Below, one piece after another: positions 17,931 to 28,511 of a stretch of 64,000 nucleotides of DNA. Under the pieces are notes generated by a model. The model searched no databases and had not been told where the DNA came from. It worked only from the letters and a program-made list of their open reading frames with translations. Source of the DNA: DATFDN01 sp963756495. Its GTDB lineage: Bacteria > Pseudomonadota > Alphaproteobacteria > Acetobacterales > Acetobacteraceae. A program made the position numbers and the translations under genes. Every line of letters begins with the position of its first letter. Position 1 is the first letter of the stretch. The DNA lies in contig CAVWNS010000014.1 of assembly GCA_963756495.1 (NCBI GenBank), positions 310,001-374,000 of the forward strand. Reading direction: 5' to 3'.

Positions 17931-18749
17931 ATGGCGCAGGTCGTGGTCGTGACATCCGGCAAGGGCGGCGTGGGCAAGACCACGTCCACCGCGGCGCTCG
18001 GGGCCGCGTTGGCACAAGGCGGAGAGAACGTCGTCGTCGTGGATTTCGATGTCGGCCTGCGCAACCTCGACCTGGTGATGGGGGCGGAGCGCCGTGTGGT
18101 CTTCGACCTGATCAATGTCGTGCAGGGCGATGCCAAGCTCAGCCAGGCGCTGATCCGCGACAAGCGGCTGGAGAATCTATCGCTGCTGCCGGCCTCGCAG
18201 ACCCGCGACAAGGACGCGCTGACGGAAGCCGGCGTCGCCCGCGTGATCGACGAGATGCGCGAGCGGTTCGACTGGATCATCTGCGACAGTCCCGCCGGGA
18301 TCGAGCGTGGCGCCACCTTGGCGATGCGCCACGCCGACAGCGCGGTGGTCGTGACCAACCCCGAGGTCTCGTCGGTGCGCGACTCCGACCGCATCATCGG
18401 CCTGCTGGATTCCAAGACCGCGCGGGCCGAGAAGGGCCAGCGCATCTCCAAGCACCTGTTGCTGACGCGCTACGACCCGGCGCGGGCGCAGCGCGGCGAG
18501 ATGCTGAAGACCGACGACGTGCTGGAGATCCTGTCGATCCCGCTGCTGGGCATCATCCCCGAGAGCCAGGACGTGCTGCGCGCCTCCAATCTCGGCGCCC
18601 CAGTGACCATCAACAGCCCGGGCAGCGTCGCCGCACGCGCCTACGGCGAAGCCGCCAAGCGCCTGCGCGGCGAAACCATCGAGGTGAGCATCCCGGTGGA
18701 GCGGTCGCGCTTCTTCGGCAAGCTGTTCGGCCGGAGGGCGATGGCATGA
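17931..18749 (+). CDS. minD: septum site-determining ATPase MinD
   Basis: Membrane-associated ATPase that carries MinC and oscillates with MinE. The deviant Walker A motif KGGVGKT spans residues 11-17, followed by VVVDFDVGLRNLDLVMG and the Walker B-like DWIICDSPAGIE. The C-terminus RSRFFGKLFGRR is the amphipathic membrane-targeting helix. The start at 17931 follows GAGAGGAG; the ten upstream in-frame codons are unlike the family. Its TGA overlaps the minE ATG by four bases. Confidence 0.97.
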   Translation: MAQVVVVTSGKGGVGKTTSTAALGAALAQGGENVVVVDFDVGLRNLDLVMGAERRVVFDLINVVQGDAKLSQALIRDKRLENLSLLPASQTRDKDALTEAGVARVIDEMRERFDWIICDSPAGIERGATLAMRHADSAVVVTNPEVSSVRDSDRIIGLLDSKTARAEKGQRISKHLLLTRYDPARAQRGEMLKTDDVLEILSIPLLGIIPESQDVLRASNLGAPVTINSPGSVAARAYGEAAKRLRGETIEVSIPVERSRFFGKLFGRRAMA

Positions 18750-19018
18750 GCCTTCTCACCCTGTTTCGTCGGCGCGACATTGCGCCGGCGGACTCCGCGC
18801 CGGTCGCGCGCGATCGCTTGCAGATCCTGCTCCAGCACGAGCGGGCGGTGGTCGGCAAGAACGATTTGGTGGCCCGCTTGCAGGAGGAGATCCTGGCGGT
18901 GATCGCCAAGCATGTCGCGGTCGAACGCGACAAGGTGCAGATCAAGCTCGATCGGGGCGGCTCGTTCTCCATGCTGGAGATCGACGTGGAGGTGCCGAGT
19001 CCCGAATTGCAGAACTGA
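18746..19018 (+). CDS. minE: cell division topological specificity factor MinE
   Basis: A 90-residue protein that stimulates MinD ATPase and restricts MinCD to the poles. It begins MSLLTLFRRR, the N-terminal membrane/MinD contact segment, then ARDRLQILLQHERA and the C-terminal topological domain (VERDKVQIKLDRGGSFSMLEID). It overlaps minD by ATGA and ends 13 bp before the convergent dioxygenase gene. There is no clear terminator in that gap. Confidence 0.95.
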   Translation: MSLLTLFRRRDIAPADSAPVARDRLQILLQHERAVVGKNDLVARLQEEILAVIAKHVAVERDKVQIKLDRGGSFSMLEIDVEVPSPELQN

Positions 19019-19031
19019 CGGATACAAGTCG

Positions 19032-19517
19032 CTACAGCGGGATCGCCAGCAGCGTGTCGAAGCGCTGGCTGTCGCAGGCGACGATCCGCTCGGCGAAGCG
19101 CAGAGCCCCGCGCTCACCACGCACGCGGTCGAGATAGAGACCGGTCGCGAACAGGTCCATGCGGCCTTCGCGCATCGTGCGCACCACCAGGAACGGCGTC
19201 TCTGCCGTCGCGCCGTCTGACGTATCGCCCGCGTCCAGGATTCGCGGCAGCCCGATAATGTGGCGGTAGGTGTGGCGCTCGTAGATGTTGGCCTTGCGCA
19301 GGGCCGACACGCGATCCCGCAGCATCGCGCGGCTGTCGGCATAGATCACGCCGGCCGAATAGCCTCGGCGCAGATTTTCCGCCGTCGTCACCTTGTAGAG
19401 GCAATCCTCGACGAAGAAGTCCGGCCACGCCTCCAGCCGGTCGGCATCGATCGCGGCGGCGTAGGCCCCATTCAGCTCGGCCAGCCGCAGCAGCATCGCC
19501 CCGGTCGTCATGCTCAT
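19032..19517 (-). CDS. aromatic-ring-hydroxylating dioxygenase beta subunit
   Basis: Small subunit (161 residues) of a Rieske non-haem oxygenase, with a SnoaL/NTF2-like fold and a structural role in the alpha3beta3 enzyme. Family features are RLEAWPDFFVEDCLYKVTTAEN, ADSRAMLRDRVSALRKANIYE, and RHTYRHIIGLPRI. Its ATG (19515-19517) overlaps the stop of the alpha gene, so the two are coupled. No ferredoxin or reductase gene is in the window, so the electron source must be elsewhere. Confidence 0.88.
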   Translation of the reverse strand: MSMTTGAMLLRLAELNGAYAAAIDADRLEAWPDFFVEDCLYKVTTAENLRRGYSAGVIYADSRAMLRDRVSALRKANIYERHTYRHIIGLPRILDAGDTSDGATAETPFLVVRTMREGRMDLFATGLYLDRVRGERGALRFAERIVACDSQRFDTLLAIPL

Positions 19518-20767
19518 AGGTCCATCAGGCTGCACCACTGCTTCCAGAAGCCACGCACCGCCGTCTCGCTGGCGCGGCTCTCCTGGCTCTCGGTTCCGGT
19601 GCCGCCCATCTCCAGGATCGTCGTCTGATCCGCCGCCGCCGCGGCGCCACGTTCCACGAAGCCGCCGATGCAGCCGTCCTCGAGCGAGACGTAGCCCGCC
19701 GGCCCGGTCAGGTTGATCTGCCGTAGCCGGCGCCTCCGCAGGTCCGGCGTATCGTCGGCGTAGCCCAGGAAGATCCAGTGCAGATCCGTCTCGCCCCTGC
19801 CGCGCGGCAGGAAATGGCGGATGGCGAGTGCATTGCGGGTGCGCTGGAAGACGAAGCTCGGAAAAATGGAGATGATCTGCTGCTGCACGCTGTCGCCGTG
19901 CTCGTCCACGGAATCGAGCAGGCTGGGATCGGCGAGCCGGAACGCGTCGTCGACCGAGCGCAGGCCCTGATAGGCCGTGTCCACCGTCTCGCTCGGGGCC
20001 AGCGTCTCGGACACATGGCTCCCCCCGTTCGCGCTGACCGACACGCCGCCGCCCTGGCTGAGGCGGTTGATCTTGAAGGTGGCGAAGAACACGTGCAGCA
20101 GACTGGCATGATAGGTGTCGCGGACGTTTTCCGCATACAGCTTCCAGTTGTTCGGCAGCACCTCGGTAAACCGCCCGATGACCTCCAGCTTGCGCCCGGC
20201 GACGTGGCGGATGCGCGCCAGCACGTCCGGGCCGGCGTAGGTTGCAATGTCGGGGGTGTCGGGCGAGAGCGTGCCGAAGACCAGCCCGCACAGCGTGGTC
20301 ACGCGCAGCTTGCGCGGCCCGTGCGCGGCGGGGCGAAACCCCTCAGGCATGCCGCCCTTGCCGTTCACGCCGCGCTGGAAGGCGACCGATTGCAGCGTTC
20401 CGCTCAGGTCGTAGCGCCAGGCATGATAGACGCAGGTGAAGTCGGCCGCGCCCGCGCCGGAATCATCGAAGCAGATCAGCGCGCCGCGATGGGCGCAGCG
20501 ATTCTCGAAGGCGGCGACGGCGCCGTCGCCGGTGCGGACCACGACGACCGGCATGGTGCCCACGAAGGTCGTCCGCCAGTCGCCTGTGTGCGGGATGTCC
20601 TGCTCCAGGCAGAGATAGTTCCAGGTCGGCCCCTGAAACAGGCGCGCCTGCTCCTCGGCCGACACGGCGGGGTCCTGGTAGGCCCAGAAGGGGACGCGCG
20701 TGAGCCCGTCCGGCCAGGGGCGGTGGGACGCGGGCCGGGTCGGGAGCGAGGCGGCGGGGCCGGACAT
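19514..20767 (-). CDS. aromatic-ring-hydroxylating dioxygenase alpha subunit (Rieske)
   Basis: Catalytic subunit of 417 residues that adds O2 to an aromatic ring or related substrate. The Rieske [2Fe-2S] ligands are C91-x-H93 and C112-x2-H115. The mononuclear iron motif is in NWKLYAENVRDTYHASLLH, with the bridging Asp and two His. The start at 20767 (MSGPAASL) is chosen because the extension upstream is unlike the family. The sequence resembles the benzoate/anthranilate-type alpha subunits in general layout; the substrate is not deducible. It is divergent from the molybdenum hydroxylase genes that begin at 20964. Confidence 0.9.
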   Translation of the reverse strand: MSGPAASLPTRPASHRPWPDGLTRVPFWAYQDPAVSAEEQARLFQGPTWNYLCLEQDIPHTGDWRTTFVGTMPVVVVRTGDGAVAAFENRCAHRGALICFDDSGAGAADFTCVYHAWRYDLSGTLQSVAFQRGVNGKGGMPEGFRPAAHGPRKLRVTTLCGLVFGTLSPDTPDIATYAGPDVLARIRHVAGRKLEVIGRFTEVLPNNWKLYAENVRDTYHASLLHVFFATFKINRLSQGGGVSVSANGGSHVSETLAPSETVDTAYQGLRSVDDAFRLADPSLLDSVDEHGDSVQQQIISIFPSFVFQRTRNALAIRHFLPRGRGETDLHWIFLGYADDTPDLRRRRLRQINLTGPAGYVSLEDGCIGGFVERGAAAAADQTTILEMGGTGTESQESRASETAVRGFWKQWCSLMDL

Positions 20768-20963
20768 CGGCGTGCCTCCGAAGACGATCAATGGGGGACT
20801 CTCGCGCGGGACGGTCGCCCCCGCAAGTCGACCGGGCCGCTGGGCCACCTTGACCGCCTGCTTGGCGCGCGATCATTCTGCGCGTACAATATGGGCATAC
20901 GGGCTGCCGCGCCCACGGCGCCCGGTATTCAGGACGGCATGGCTGACAATGAGGGGGACGCGA

Positions 20964-21461
<498 letters not shown>

Positions 21462-21492
21462 GCAAGAACGGCGATCGAAGGGGAGGGGACAC

Positions 21493-23874
21493 ATGGGCCA
21501 CGAGGGCATCGGCGCCTCCGTCCGCCGCAGGGAGGATCTGCGGTTCCTGAGCGGGCGGGGCCGGTACACCGACGACATCAACCGGCCCGGGCAGCTCTAT
21601 GCCTTTATCCGCCGCTCCGACCGGCCGCACGCGCGCATCGCCGGCATCGACACCCAGCCCGCCAAGACCGCACCGGGCGTGATCGCGGTGTTCACCGGGG
21701 CCGACATGCAGGCCGACAACATCGGCGGCGTGCCCTGCGGCTGGCAAATCCACAACAAGGACGGCTCGCCGATGGCCGAGCCGACCCATCCGGTCCTCGC
21801 CGTCGGCAAGGTGCGTCATGTCGGGGACCCGGTCGCGGTGGTGGTCGCCGAGACCCGCCAGCAGGCGAAGGATGGCGCCGAGCAGATCGTCCTCGACTAC
21901 GCGGATCTGCCCGCCGTCGCCAACCTGCGCGACGCTGTCACCCCCGGCGCGGCGCTCGTGCATGACGAGGTGGCCGGCAACATCTGCTACGACTGGCACT
22001 TGGGCGACAAGGCCCTGGTGGACCAGGCCTTCGCGAACGCCGCCAAGACCGTCAAGCTCGACCTCACCAACAATCGGCTGATCCCGAACGCGATGGAGCC
22101 GCGCGCGGCAATCGGCGATTTCGACACCTCCAGCGGCGATTTCACGCTCTATACCACCAGCCAGAATCCGCACGTCATCCGGCTTCTGATGGGGGCTTTC
22201 GTGCTGCACATCCCGGAGAACCGGCTGCGGGTGGTCGCGCCTGACGTGGGCGGTGGCTTCGGCTCCAAGATCTTCCACTACGCCGAGGAAGCCATCGTCA
22301 CCTGGGCTGCCGGCAAGGTGCATCGCCCGGTGAAATGGACGGCCGAGCGCACCGAAAGCTTCATGTCGGACGCGCATGGGCGCGACCACGAGAGCACGGC
22401 CGAGCTGGCGCTGGATGCGCAAGGCAACTTCCTGGCGCTGCGCGTGCAGACGCTTGCCAACATGGGTGCCTATCTCTCGACCTTCGCGACCTCGGTGCCG
22501 ACCTATCTCTACGCCACCTTGCTCGCCGGCGTTTACAAGACCCCGGCGATCTACGCGGAGGTGAAGGCGGTGTTCACCAACACCGTCGCGGTGGACGCCT
22601 ATCGCGGCGCTGGCCGGCCGGAAGCGACGTTCCTGCTGGAACGGCTGGTGGACGTGGCCGCGCGGGAGACGGGCATGGACCGGGTGGAGATCCGGCGGCG
22701 CAACTTCATCCCCGCGGATGCCTTCCCCTACCAGACGCCCGTCGCGCTGCAATACGACAGCGGGGACTACGGGGCGACCCTGGACGCGGCGCTCAAGGCG
22801 GCCGACGTCGCCGGCTTCGAGGCCAGGCGGACGGCGGCGGCGTCGCGCGGCAAGCTGCGCGGCATCGGCTTTTCCACCTATGTCGAGGCGTGCGGCATCG
22901 CGCCGTCTTCGGTGGTGGGATCGCTCGGCGCGCGCGCCGGCCTTTACGAGTGCGCCAATATCCGCGTCCATCCCACCGGCAGCGTCACGGTCTTCACCGG
23001 CTCGCACAGCCACGGCCAGGGGCACGAGACGACGTTCGCCCAGCTTGTCCACGAGCAGCTCGGCGTGCCGACCGAACAGATCGAGATCGTCCACGGCGAC
23101 ACCGCCAAGATCCCGTTCGGCATGGGCACCTACGGCAGCCGCAGCCTCGCCGTCGGCGGCAGCGCGATGGTGAAGGCGATGGACAAGGTCATCGCCAAGG
23201 GCCGCAAGATCGCCGCCCATATGCTCGAGGCGGCGGTGGAGGACGTGGAGTTCAAGGACGGCAAGTTCACCGTCGCCGGCACCGATCGCTCCAAGGTGTT
23301 CGCCGAGGTGTCGCTGGCGGCCTACGTGCCGCACAACTACCCGATCGAGGAGCTGGAGCCGGGACTGGAGGAGACCGCCTTCTACGATCCGAAGAACTTC
23401 ACCTTCCCGGGCGGCTGCCATATCGCGGAAGTGGAGGTCGATGCCGAGACCGGCGTTCCGGAGGTGGTGGGCTTCGTCGCCGTGGACGATCTCGGCCGCA
23501 TCATCAACCCGATGATCGTGGAGGGCCAGGTTCAGGGCGGCGTCGCCCAGGGCATCGGCCAGGCGCTGCTGGAAGGCGCGATCTATGACCGCTCGGGCCA
23601 GCTCGTGACCGGCTCAATGATGGACTACGCTATGCCGCGCGCCGACGACCTGCCCTTCATCACGGTCGGGACCGAGATGACGCTCTGCACCCACAACCCG
23701 CTTGGCGCCAAGGGCTGCGGGGAGGTGGGCGCGATCGGCAGTCCGCCGGCGATCATCAATGCGGTGGTGGACGCGCTGCGCGACTACGGCGTGCGCCACA
23801 TCGACATGCCCGCCACCCCGCAGAAGGTGTGGTCCATCATCCAGGCCGGGCGCCCGCGCATGGCCGCGGCGTGA
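21493..23874 (+). CDS. coxL: molybdenum hydroxylase large subunit, form II CoxL-like
   Basis: Molybdopterin cytosine dinucleotide subunit of 793 residues that hydroxylates a carbon of its substrate. The sequence contains GGGFGSK (cofactor binding), the active-site loop AYRGAGR, GQGHETTFAQ, GSRSLAVGGSA, and GCGEVGAIG with the catalytic Glu. AYRGAGR is the form II signature; true CO dehydrogenase (form I) has AYRCSFR with the Cu-binding Cys, which is absent. CO oxidation is therefore unlikely to be the main reaction. An aldehyde, a purine or an N-heterocycle is more likely. Reading is intact, unlike the FAD subunit that follows. Confidence 0.92.
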   Translation: MGHEGIGASVRRREDLRFLSGRGRYTDDINRPGQLYAFIRRSDRPHARIAGIDTQPAKTAPGVIAVFTGADMQADNIGGVPCGWQIHNKDGSPMAEPTHPVLAVGKVRHVGDPVAVVVAETRQQAKDGAEQIVLDYADLPAVANLRDAVTPGAALVHDEVAGNICYDWHLGDKALVDQAFANAAKTVKLDLTNNRLIPNAMEPRAAIGDFDTSSGDFTLYTTSQNPHVIRLLMGAFVLHIPENRLRVVAPDVGGGFGSKIFHYAEEAIVTWAAGKVHRPVKWTAERTESFMSDAHGRDHESTAELALDAQGNFLALRVQTLANMGAYLSTFATSVPTYLYATLLAGVYKTPAIYAEVKAVFTNTVAVDAYRGAGRPEATFLLERLVDVAARETGMDRVEIRRRNFIPADAFPYQTPVALQYDSGDYGATLDAALKAADVAGFEARRTAAASRGKLRGIGFSTYVEACGIAPSSVVGSLGARAGLYECANIRVHPTGSVTVFTGSHSHGQGHETTFAQLVHEQLGVPTEQIEIVHGDTAKIPFGMGTYGSRSLAVGGSAMVKAMDKVIAKGRKIAAHMLEAAVEDVEFKDGKFTVAGTDRSKVFAEVSLAAYVPHNYPIEELEPGLEETAFYDPKNFTFPGGCHIAEVEVDAETGVPEVVGFVAVDDLGRIINPMIVEGQVQGGVAQGIGQALLEGAIYDRSGQLVTGSMMDYAMPRADDLPFITVGTEMTLCTHNPLGAKGCGEVGAIGSPPAIINAVVDALRDYGVRHIDMPATPQKVWSIIQAGRPRMAAA

Positions 23875-23918
23875 CCGGCTTCGCATTCCCGCACTGACAC
23901 CGACGAAGGAACAGCGCG

Positions 23919-24715
23919 ATGTACGACTTCGGCTATCAGCTTCCCGGCAGCGTGGACGAGGCGGTGAAGCTGCTCGGGGCGGACCCCGAAGCGAAGCCGC
24001 TGGCCGGAGGGCAGACCCTGATCCCGGTCCTCAAGCAGCGGCTCAACCGGCCCTCCAAGATCGTGGACCTCGCCAAGACGGGGCTTGCCGGCATCAAGGC
24101 CGACGCCAACACGGTCACGATCGGTTCCATGACGACGCATGCGGCAGTGGCCAACTCGGCGGACGTGCGCAACCGCATTCCCGGTGCTGGCCGAGCTTGC
24201 CGGGCTGATCGGCGACGAGCAGGTGCGCCATCGCGGCACGATCGGCGGCAGCCTCGCCAACAACGACCCGGCGGCGGACTACCCGGCCGCGGCGCTGGCC
24301 CTCGGCGCGACGATCCGCACCAACTGGCGCGCCATCCCGGCGGAGGAGTATTTCCAGGGCATGTTCACGACCGCCCTGGAGCCCGACGAGATCATCACGG
24401 CGGTCGAGTTTCCGGTCCCCGAGAAGGCGGCCTACGAGAAGTTCCGCAACCCCGCGTCGCGCTACGCGATCGTCGGCGTCTTCGTGGCCAAGACGAGCGA
24501 GGGCGTGCGGGTCGCCGTGACGGGCGCCGGGCAGAACGGCGTGTTCCGCCACACGGCGATGGAGCAGGCTTTGGCGTCGAACCTGTCGCCCGATACGATC
24601 GCCGGGGTCAGCACGCCGTCGGCCGATCTGAACAGCGACATCCACGCCAGCGCCGAGTACCGCGCGCACCTGGTCGGCGTGGTGGCGAAGCGGGCGCTTG
24701 GCGAAAATGCGCTGA
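23919..24715 (+). pseudogene. coxM: molybdenum hydroxylase FAD-binding medium subunit (CoxM-like), frameshifted
   Basis: FAD subunit of the same hydroxylase. The N-terminus MYDFGYQLPGSVDEAVKLLG and the FAD loop PLAGGQTLIPVLKQRL are in one frame. Near 24175 the frame changes, and FPVLAELAGLIGDEQVRHRGTIGGSLANNDPAADYPAA (second FAD motif) continues in another. The C-terminal domain reaches EYRAHLVGVVAKRAL. No stop is met in that frame; a further one-base slip would give the TGA at 24713-24715, which I use as the probable end. It begins 45 bp after coxL. Confidence 0.75.
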
Positions 24716-26191
24716 TCCCGGCCTGGTTCGGGCGTCCGGACCGTTCGACCGGCGAGAGCCCATCGCTCGACCCGGACGACTGGGAGGCCTTCCGCGCGGC
24801 AGGCGCACCGGGCGCTCGACGATGCCCTGGACTACACGCGCGATATCCGGGCTCGGCCGGTCTGGCAGACCGATGCCGGACGCCGTGCGCAGGGAGCTGC
24901 AAGCGCCTCTGCCGCGTGCGCCGCGAGGGGCTGGCCGCCGCCTGCGCCGACTTCCGCACGCATATCCTGCCCTATGCGACCGGCAATGTGCATCCGCGCT
25001 TCATGGGCTGGGTGCATGGGGGCGGCAACCCGGCTGGGATCGTCGGCGAGATGCTCGCGGCCGGCCTCAACGCCAACTTGGGCGGGCGCGATCACGCGCC
25101 GATCGCGGTGGAGCGGCAGGTCGTGCGCTGGATGGCCGACCTGTTCGGCATGCCGGACACGGCGGGCGGGCTGCTGGTCACGGGCACCTCGGTCGCCAAC
25201 CTCATCGCCGTCCTGATCGCCCGCGCTCAGGCCGTCGGTCGGAGCGTGCGGCAAGCGGGGCGTCGGCAGGACGGGGCTCGTCGCCTATGCCTCCGCCGAC
25301 GCGCATGGCTGCGTGGCCCGGGCGATGGACATGGCCGGTCTCGGCACCGACGCGCTGCGGCTGGTTCCGACCGATGCGGCGGGGCGCATGTCGGCGTCTC
25401 CTCTCGGCGAAGCCGTGCGGCGCGACCGCGACGCCGGACTCCGGCCCTTTTTCGTCGTCGGAACGGCGGGCAGCGTGAATATCGGCGCGATCGACGATCT
25501 GCCGGCCATCGCCGCGCTGTGCCGGCGACAACGATCTCTGGTTCCACATCGACGGCGCGTTCGGCGCCTTGGCCGCCCTGTCGCCGGCGCTGCGGCCGCT
25601 GCTGGCGGGCATCGAGCAGGCCGACAGCATCGCCTTCGACTTCCACAAATTGGGGCAGGTCCCGTACGACGCCGGCTGCATCCTGGTGCGCGACCGCGCC
25701 CACGCCGAGCAAGCCTTCGCGGCGCCGGCCGCGTATCTGCGCCAGGAAGCGCGCGGACTGGCCGGGGGCGCACCCTGGCCCTGCGATCTCGGCCCCGACC
25801 TCTCGCGCGGCTTCCGCGCCCTCAAGGTCTGGTTCACCCTCAAGACCTGGGGCGCGGACCGCGTCGGCGCCAGCATCCTGCACACCTGCGAGATGGCACG
25901 CCACCTGAGCGCGTTGGTGACGCCGCGCCGATGCTGGAGCGCGTGGCCCCGGTGGCGCTCAACATCGTCTGCTTCCGCTATCGCTTCGCGCGCGACATCG
26001 ATCGGCAGAACGCCGAACTTGTGGCCGATCTCCAGGAATCCGGCATCGCCGCGCCCTCGACACACGGTCCTCGACGGGGCGCTGGTGATCCGCGCGGCGA
26101 TCGTGAACCATCGCACGCGGCGCGAGGACGTCGAGGCGCTGGTGGACGCGGTGCTCGACCTGGGCGCGGCGCCGCGCCGGCCGCGTCATAG
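24716..26191 (+). pseudogene. PLP-dependent decarboxylase (aromatic-L-amino-acid/glutamate decarboxylase-like), multiple frameshifts
   Basis: A group II PLP decarboxylase. Recognisable pieces, each in a different frame from its neighbour, are SLDPDDWEAFRAAG, ACADFRTHILPYATGNVHPR with FMGWVHGGGNPAG, LLVTGTSVANLIAVLIARAQA, FFVVGTAGSVNIGAIDDLPA, WFHIDGAFGALAAL, SIAFDFHKLGQVPYDAGC (the PLP lysine), and FRALKVWFTLKTWGADRVG. Frame changes lie near 24800, 24870, 25235, 25515, 25925, 26065 and close to the end. The start codon cannot be fixed. The end is put at TAG 26189-26191. All catalytic parts can be found, so this is either a very recent pseudogene or badly read sequence. Confidence 0.72.
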
Positions 26192-26215
26192 GATCGCCAC
26201 GAAGGAGCCGCCAGC

Positions 26216-27806
26216 ATGCAACGCCGCGATGAAAATCCATGAACGCGACGCCCTGGCCGGTGCGGCCGCCGTCTGGCTGCACCGCCATCGTGCGCGCCGA
26301 GGCGCAGCGCGTCCTGAAATTCATTCCGCAGGCCGACCTCGCCTCGCTGGACCCGATCTGGACGACCGCCGACGTGACCCGCAATCACGGGTTCCTGGTG
26401 TTCGATACCCTGTACGGGATGGACAACAACTATCAGCCGCACCCGCAGATGGCCGTCGGCCATACCGTCAGCGAGGATGGGCGCCAATGGGACATCACCC
26501 TGCGCGAGGGGCTGAAGTTTCAGGACAATACGCCCGTGCTGGCGCGCGACTGCGTCGCCTCGCTCACGCGATGGGGCAAGCGCGACTCCTTCGGCGGCGC
26601 GCTGATGGCCGTGACCGACGAGCTGTCGGCGCCATCCGACAAGGTGATCCGCTTCCGGTTGAAATCACCGTTCCCGCTGGTTCCGGCCGCGCTCGCCTCG
26701 GTCACGAACATGGCGTGCATCATGCCGGAGCGGCTGGCCAAGACCGATCCGTTCCAGCAGGTCACGGAGATGGTGGGCAGCGGGCCATTCCGCTTCGTCG
26801 CCGCCGAGCGCGTGACCGGTTCGCGCATGGTCTATGAGCGGTTCGCCGGCTACGTGCCGCGCTCCGACGGGCCGGCCGAGTACACCGCCGGCCCGAAGCC
26901 GGTGAATTTCGATCGGGTGGAATGGACCGTCTCCCCGGACCCCGCCACGAACGCCGCCGCGCTGAGCGCCGGCGAGTTCGACTGGTGGGAGAACCCGACC
27001 ATCGACCTCATGCCGTCGCTCAAGCAGAGCCAGGACATCGCGACGGCCGTGAAGGACCACACCGGGCGAGATCGGCTGTCTGCGCTTCAATGAGCTGTTC
27101 CCGCCCTTCGACAATCCGGCGATCCGCCGCGTCGTGCTGTCGGCGGTCAACCAGCGCGATTACATGGAGACGGTGGCCGGCGCCGATCCCAGCCTGATCC
27201 GCGACAAGGTCGGCTTGTTCGTGCCGGCAAGCCCGATGGCGAGCACGGTCGGGAGCGAGAAGATCCGCGGCGAGGACGATCCCGCGAAGCTGCACCAGGC
27301 GCTAAGGACGCGGGATACAAGGGCGAGAACGTCGTGGTGCTGGCCGCATCGAACTTCCCCACCATCAACGCCATCGCGCAAGTCGGCGGCGACATGCTGA
27401 AGCGGATCGGCTTCAACGTCGATTACCAGTCGCTCGATTGGGGCACAGTCGTGCAGCGCCGGGCCAGCCGCAACCCGGTGGATCAGGGCGGGTGGAACAT
27501 CTTCTTCACCTTCCTCGGCGGCATCGGCAACGTCACGCCCGCCTCGGACATCGCATCCGCGTCCCGACGGCAAGGGCTGGTTCGGCTGGCCAACCGATCC
27601 GCGCATGGAGCAGTTGCGCGCAGCCTGGTTCAACGCGCCCGGATCTGGCCGCGCAGCAGAAGATCTGCGCCGACATGCAGGCGGACTTCCTCCAGAACCC
27701 GTCCTACGCGCCGCTCGGTATGTATTTCCAGCCGACCGCCTACCATACGAGACTGACGGACGTGCCGGAGGGGATTCCGCAATTTTATCGGGTGCGCCGG
27801 ACCTAG
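26216..27806 (+). pseudogene. ABC transporter solute-binding protein (peptide/nickel family 5), multiple frameshifts
   Basis: Periplasmic binding protein for a dipeptide-like or other small ligand. The start ATG 26216 (MQRRD) lies 9 nt after AAGGAG. The signal sequence is broken by two slips (ALAGAAAVWL and IVRAEAQRVLKFIPQ are in different frames). The mature part reads LASLDPIWTTADVTRNHGFLVFDTLYGMD, then the core GRQWDITLREGLKFQD. Further breaks near 27065, 27300, 27550 and 27650 separate LRFNELFPPFDNPAIRRVV, NVVVLAASNFPTINAI, and LAAQQKICADMQADF. The C-terminus YHTRLTDVPEGIPQFYRVRR is intact. No permease or ATPase genes follow. Confidence 0.75.
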
Positions 27807-28033
27807 TGGGGCACGGCTGCTGAGCTGCGTTTCTCGTGGATAAAGTTGAGGCCTGGTACCGTGTTGTAGGTCGGCGCGTGGGGGAAGCGGGATTTCGCAC
27901 CTGAACGCGGTTATTGAGACCGGCTACCGGCTTGCCAATCTCAGCACCGTAGAGAAAGGCGGCGTGTTATGAAGCGTTATAAGTTCCACCTGCCGCAAGT
28001 TAGAAAAACAGCCGAAGGAGCTGCAAACAATAT

Positions 28034-28429
28034 ATGAAAAAGAGCGCAACGACCAAGGGCGAATCCCCTTCTCGGCTGATCGACGCGAGGATCAAGGAAC
28101 TGGACGACTGGAGGGGCAAGACGCTCTCCCATGTCCGCGCTCTCATCAAGCAGGCGGACCCCGAAGTGGTCGAGGAGTGGAAGTGGAGAGGCGTTCCGGT
28201 GTGGTCTCACGATGGACTGATCTGCACCGGCGAAACGTACAAGAGCGTCGTGAAGCTGACTTTCGCCAAGGGCGCCTCGCTCAAGGACCCTTTAGGTCTG
28301 TTCAACTCTAGCCTTGAAGGCAACACCAGGCGCGCTATAGATCTCCACGAGGGCGATGAAGTAGATGGGGATGCCTTCAAGACGCTCATACGTGCTGCTG
28401 TGGCCCTGAACAGGTCTTCAGCCCGATAA
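28034..28429 (+). CDS. DUF1801 domain-containing protein
   Basis: A 131-residue protein of the YdhG/YdeI-like DUF1801 family, function unknown. The typical blocks are present: an N-terminal helix (LIDARIKELDDWRGKTLSHVRALI), the VVEEWKWRGVPVWSHDGLICTGETYK core, and VKLTFAKGASLKDPLGLFN. GGAG lies upstream of the start. Composition is AT-richer than the surrounding genes. A hairpin with a T run follows the stop, and then an IS1182-like element, so this gene is probably part of an acquired segment. Confidence 0.85.
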   Translation: MKKSATTKGESPSRLIDARIKELDDWRGKTLSHVRALIKQADPEVVEEWKWRGVPVWSHDGLICTGETYKSVVKLTFAKGASLKDPLGLFNSSLEGNTRRAIDLHEGDEVDGDAFKTLIRAAVALNRSSAR

Positions 28430-28445
28430 TCGATTTCCGCCAGCG

Positions 28446-28466
28446 AGCCGCCTTTGGGCGGCTTTT
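28446..28466 (+). terminator. Rho-independent terminator after DUF1801 gene
   Basis: GCCGCC pairs with GGCGGC across a TTTG loop and is followed by TTTT, 17 bp after the DUF1801 stop. The A at 28446 and T at 28463 can add a seventh pair. Confidence 0.75.
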
Positions 28467-28493
28467 CCTTGCCTGCCCGCTTGCATAAATCAA

Positions 28494-28511
28494 GCAGACC
28501 GTGTGAAAACT
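28494..28511 (+). repeat. left inverted repeat of IS1182-like element
   Basis: GCAGACCGTGTGAAAACT, an 18/18 match to the reverse complement of the right end. Confidence 0.9.

Noticed and set aside
24139..25908. One 589-codon protein fusing CoxM with a decarboxylase
   Set aside because: The frame joins pieces of two genes only because of slips. Large parts are Arg/Pro-rich out-of-frame translation.
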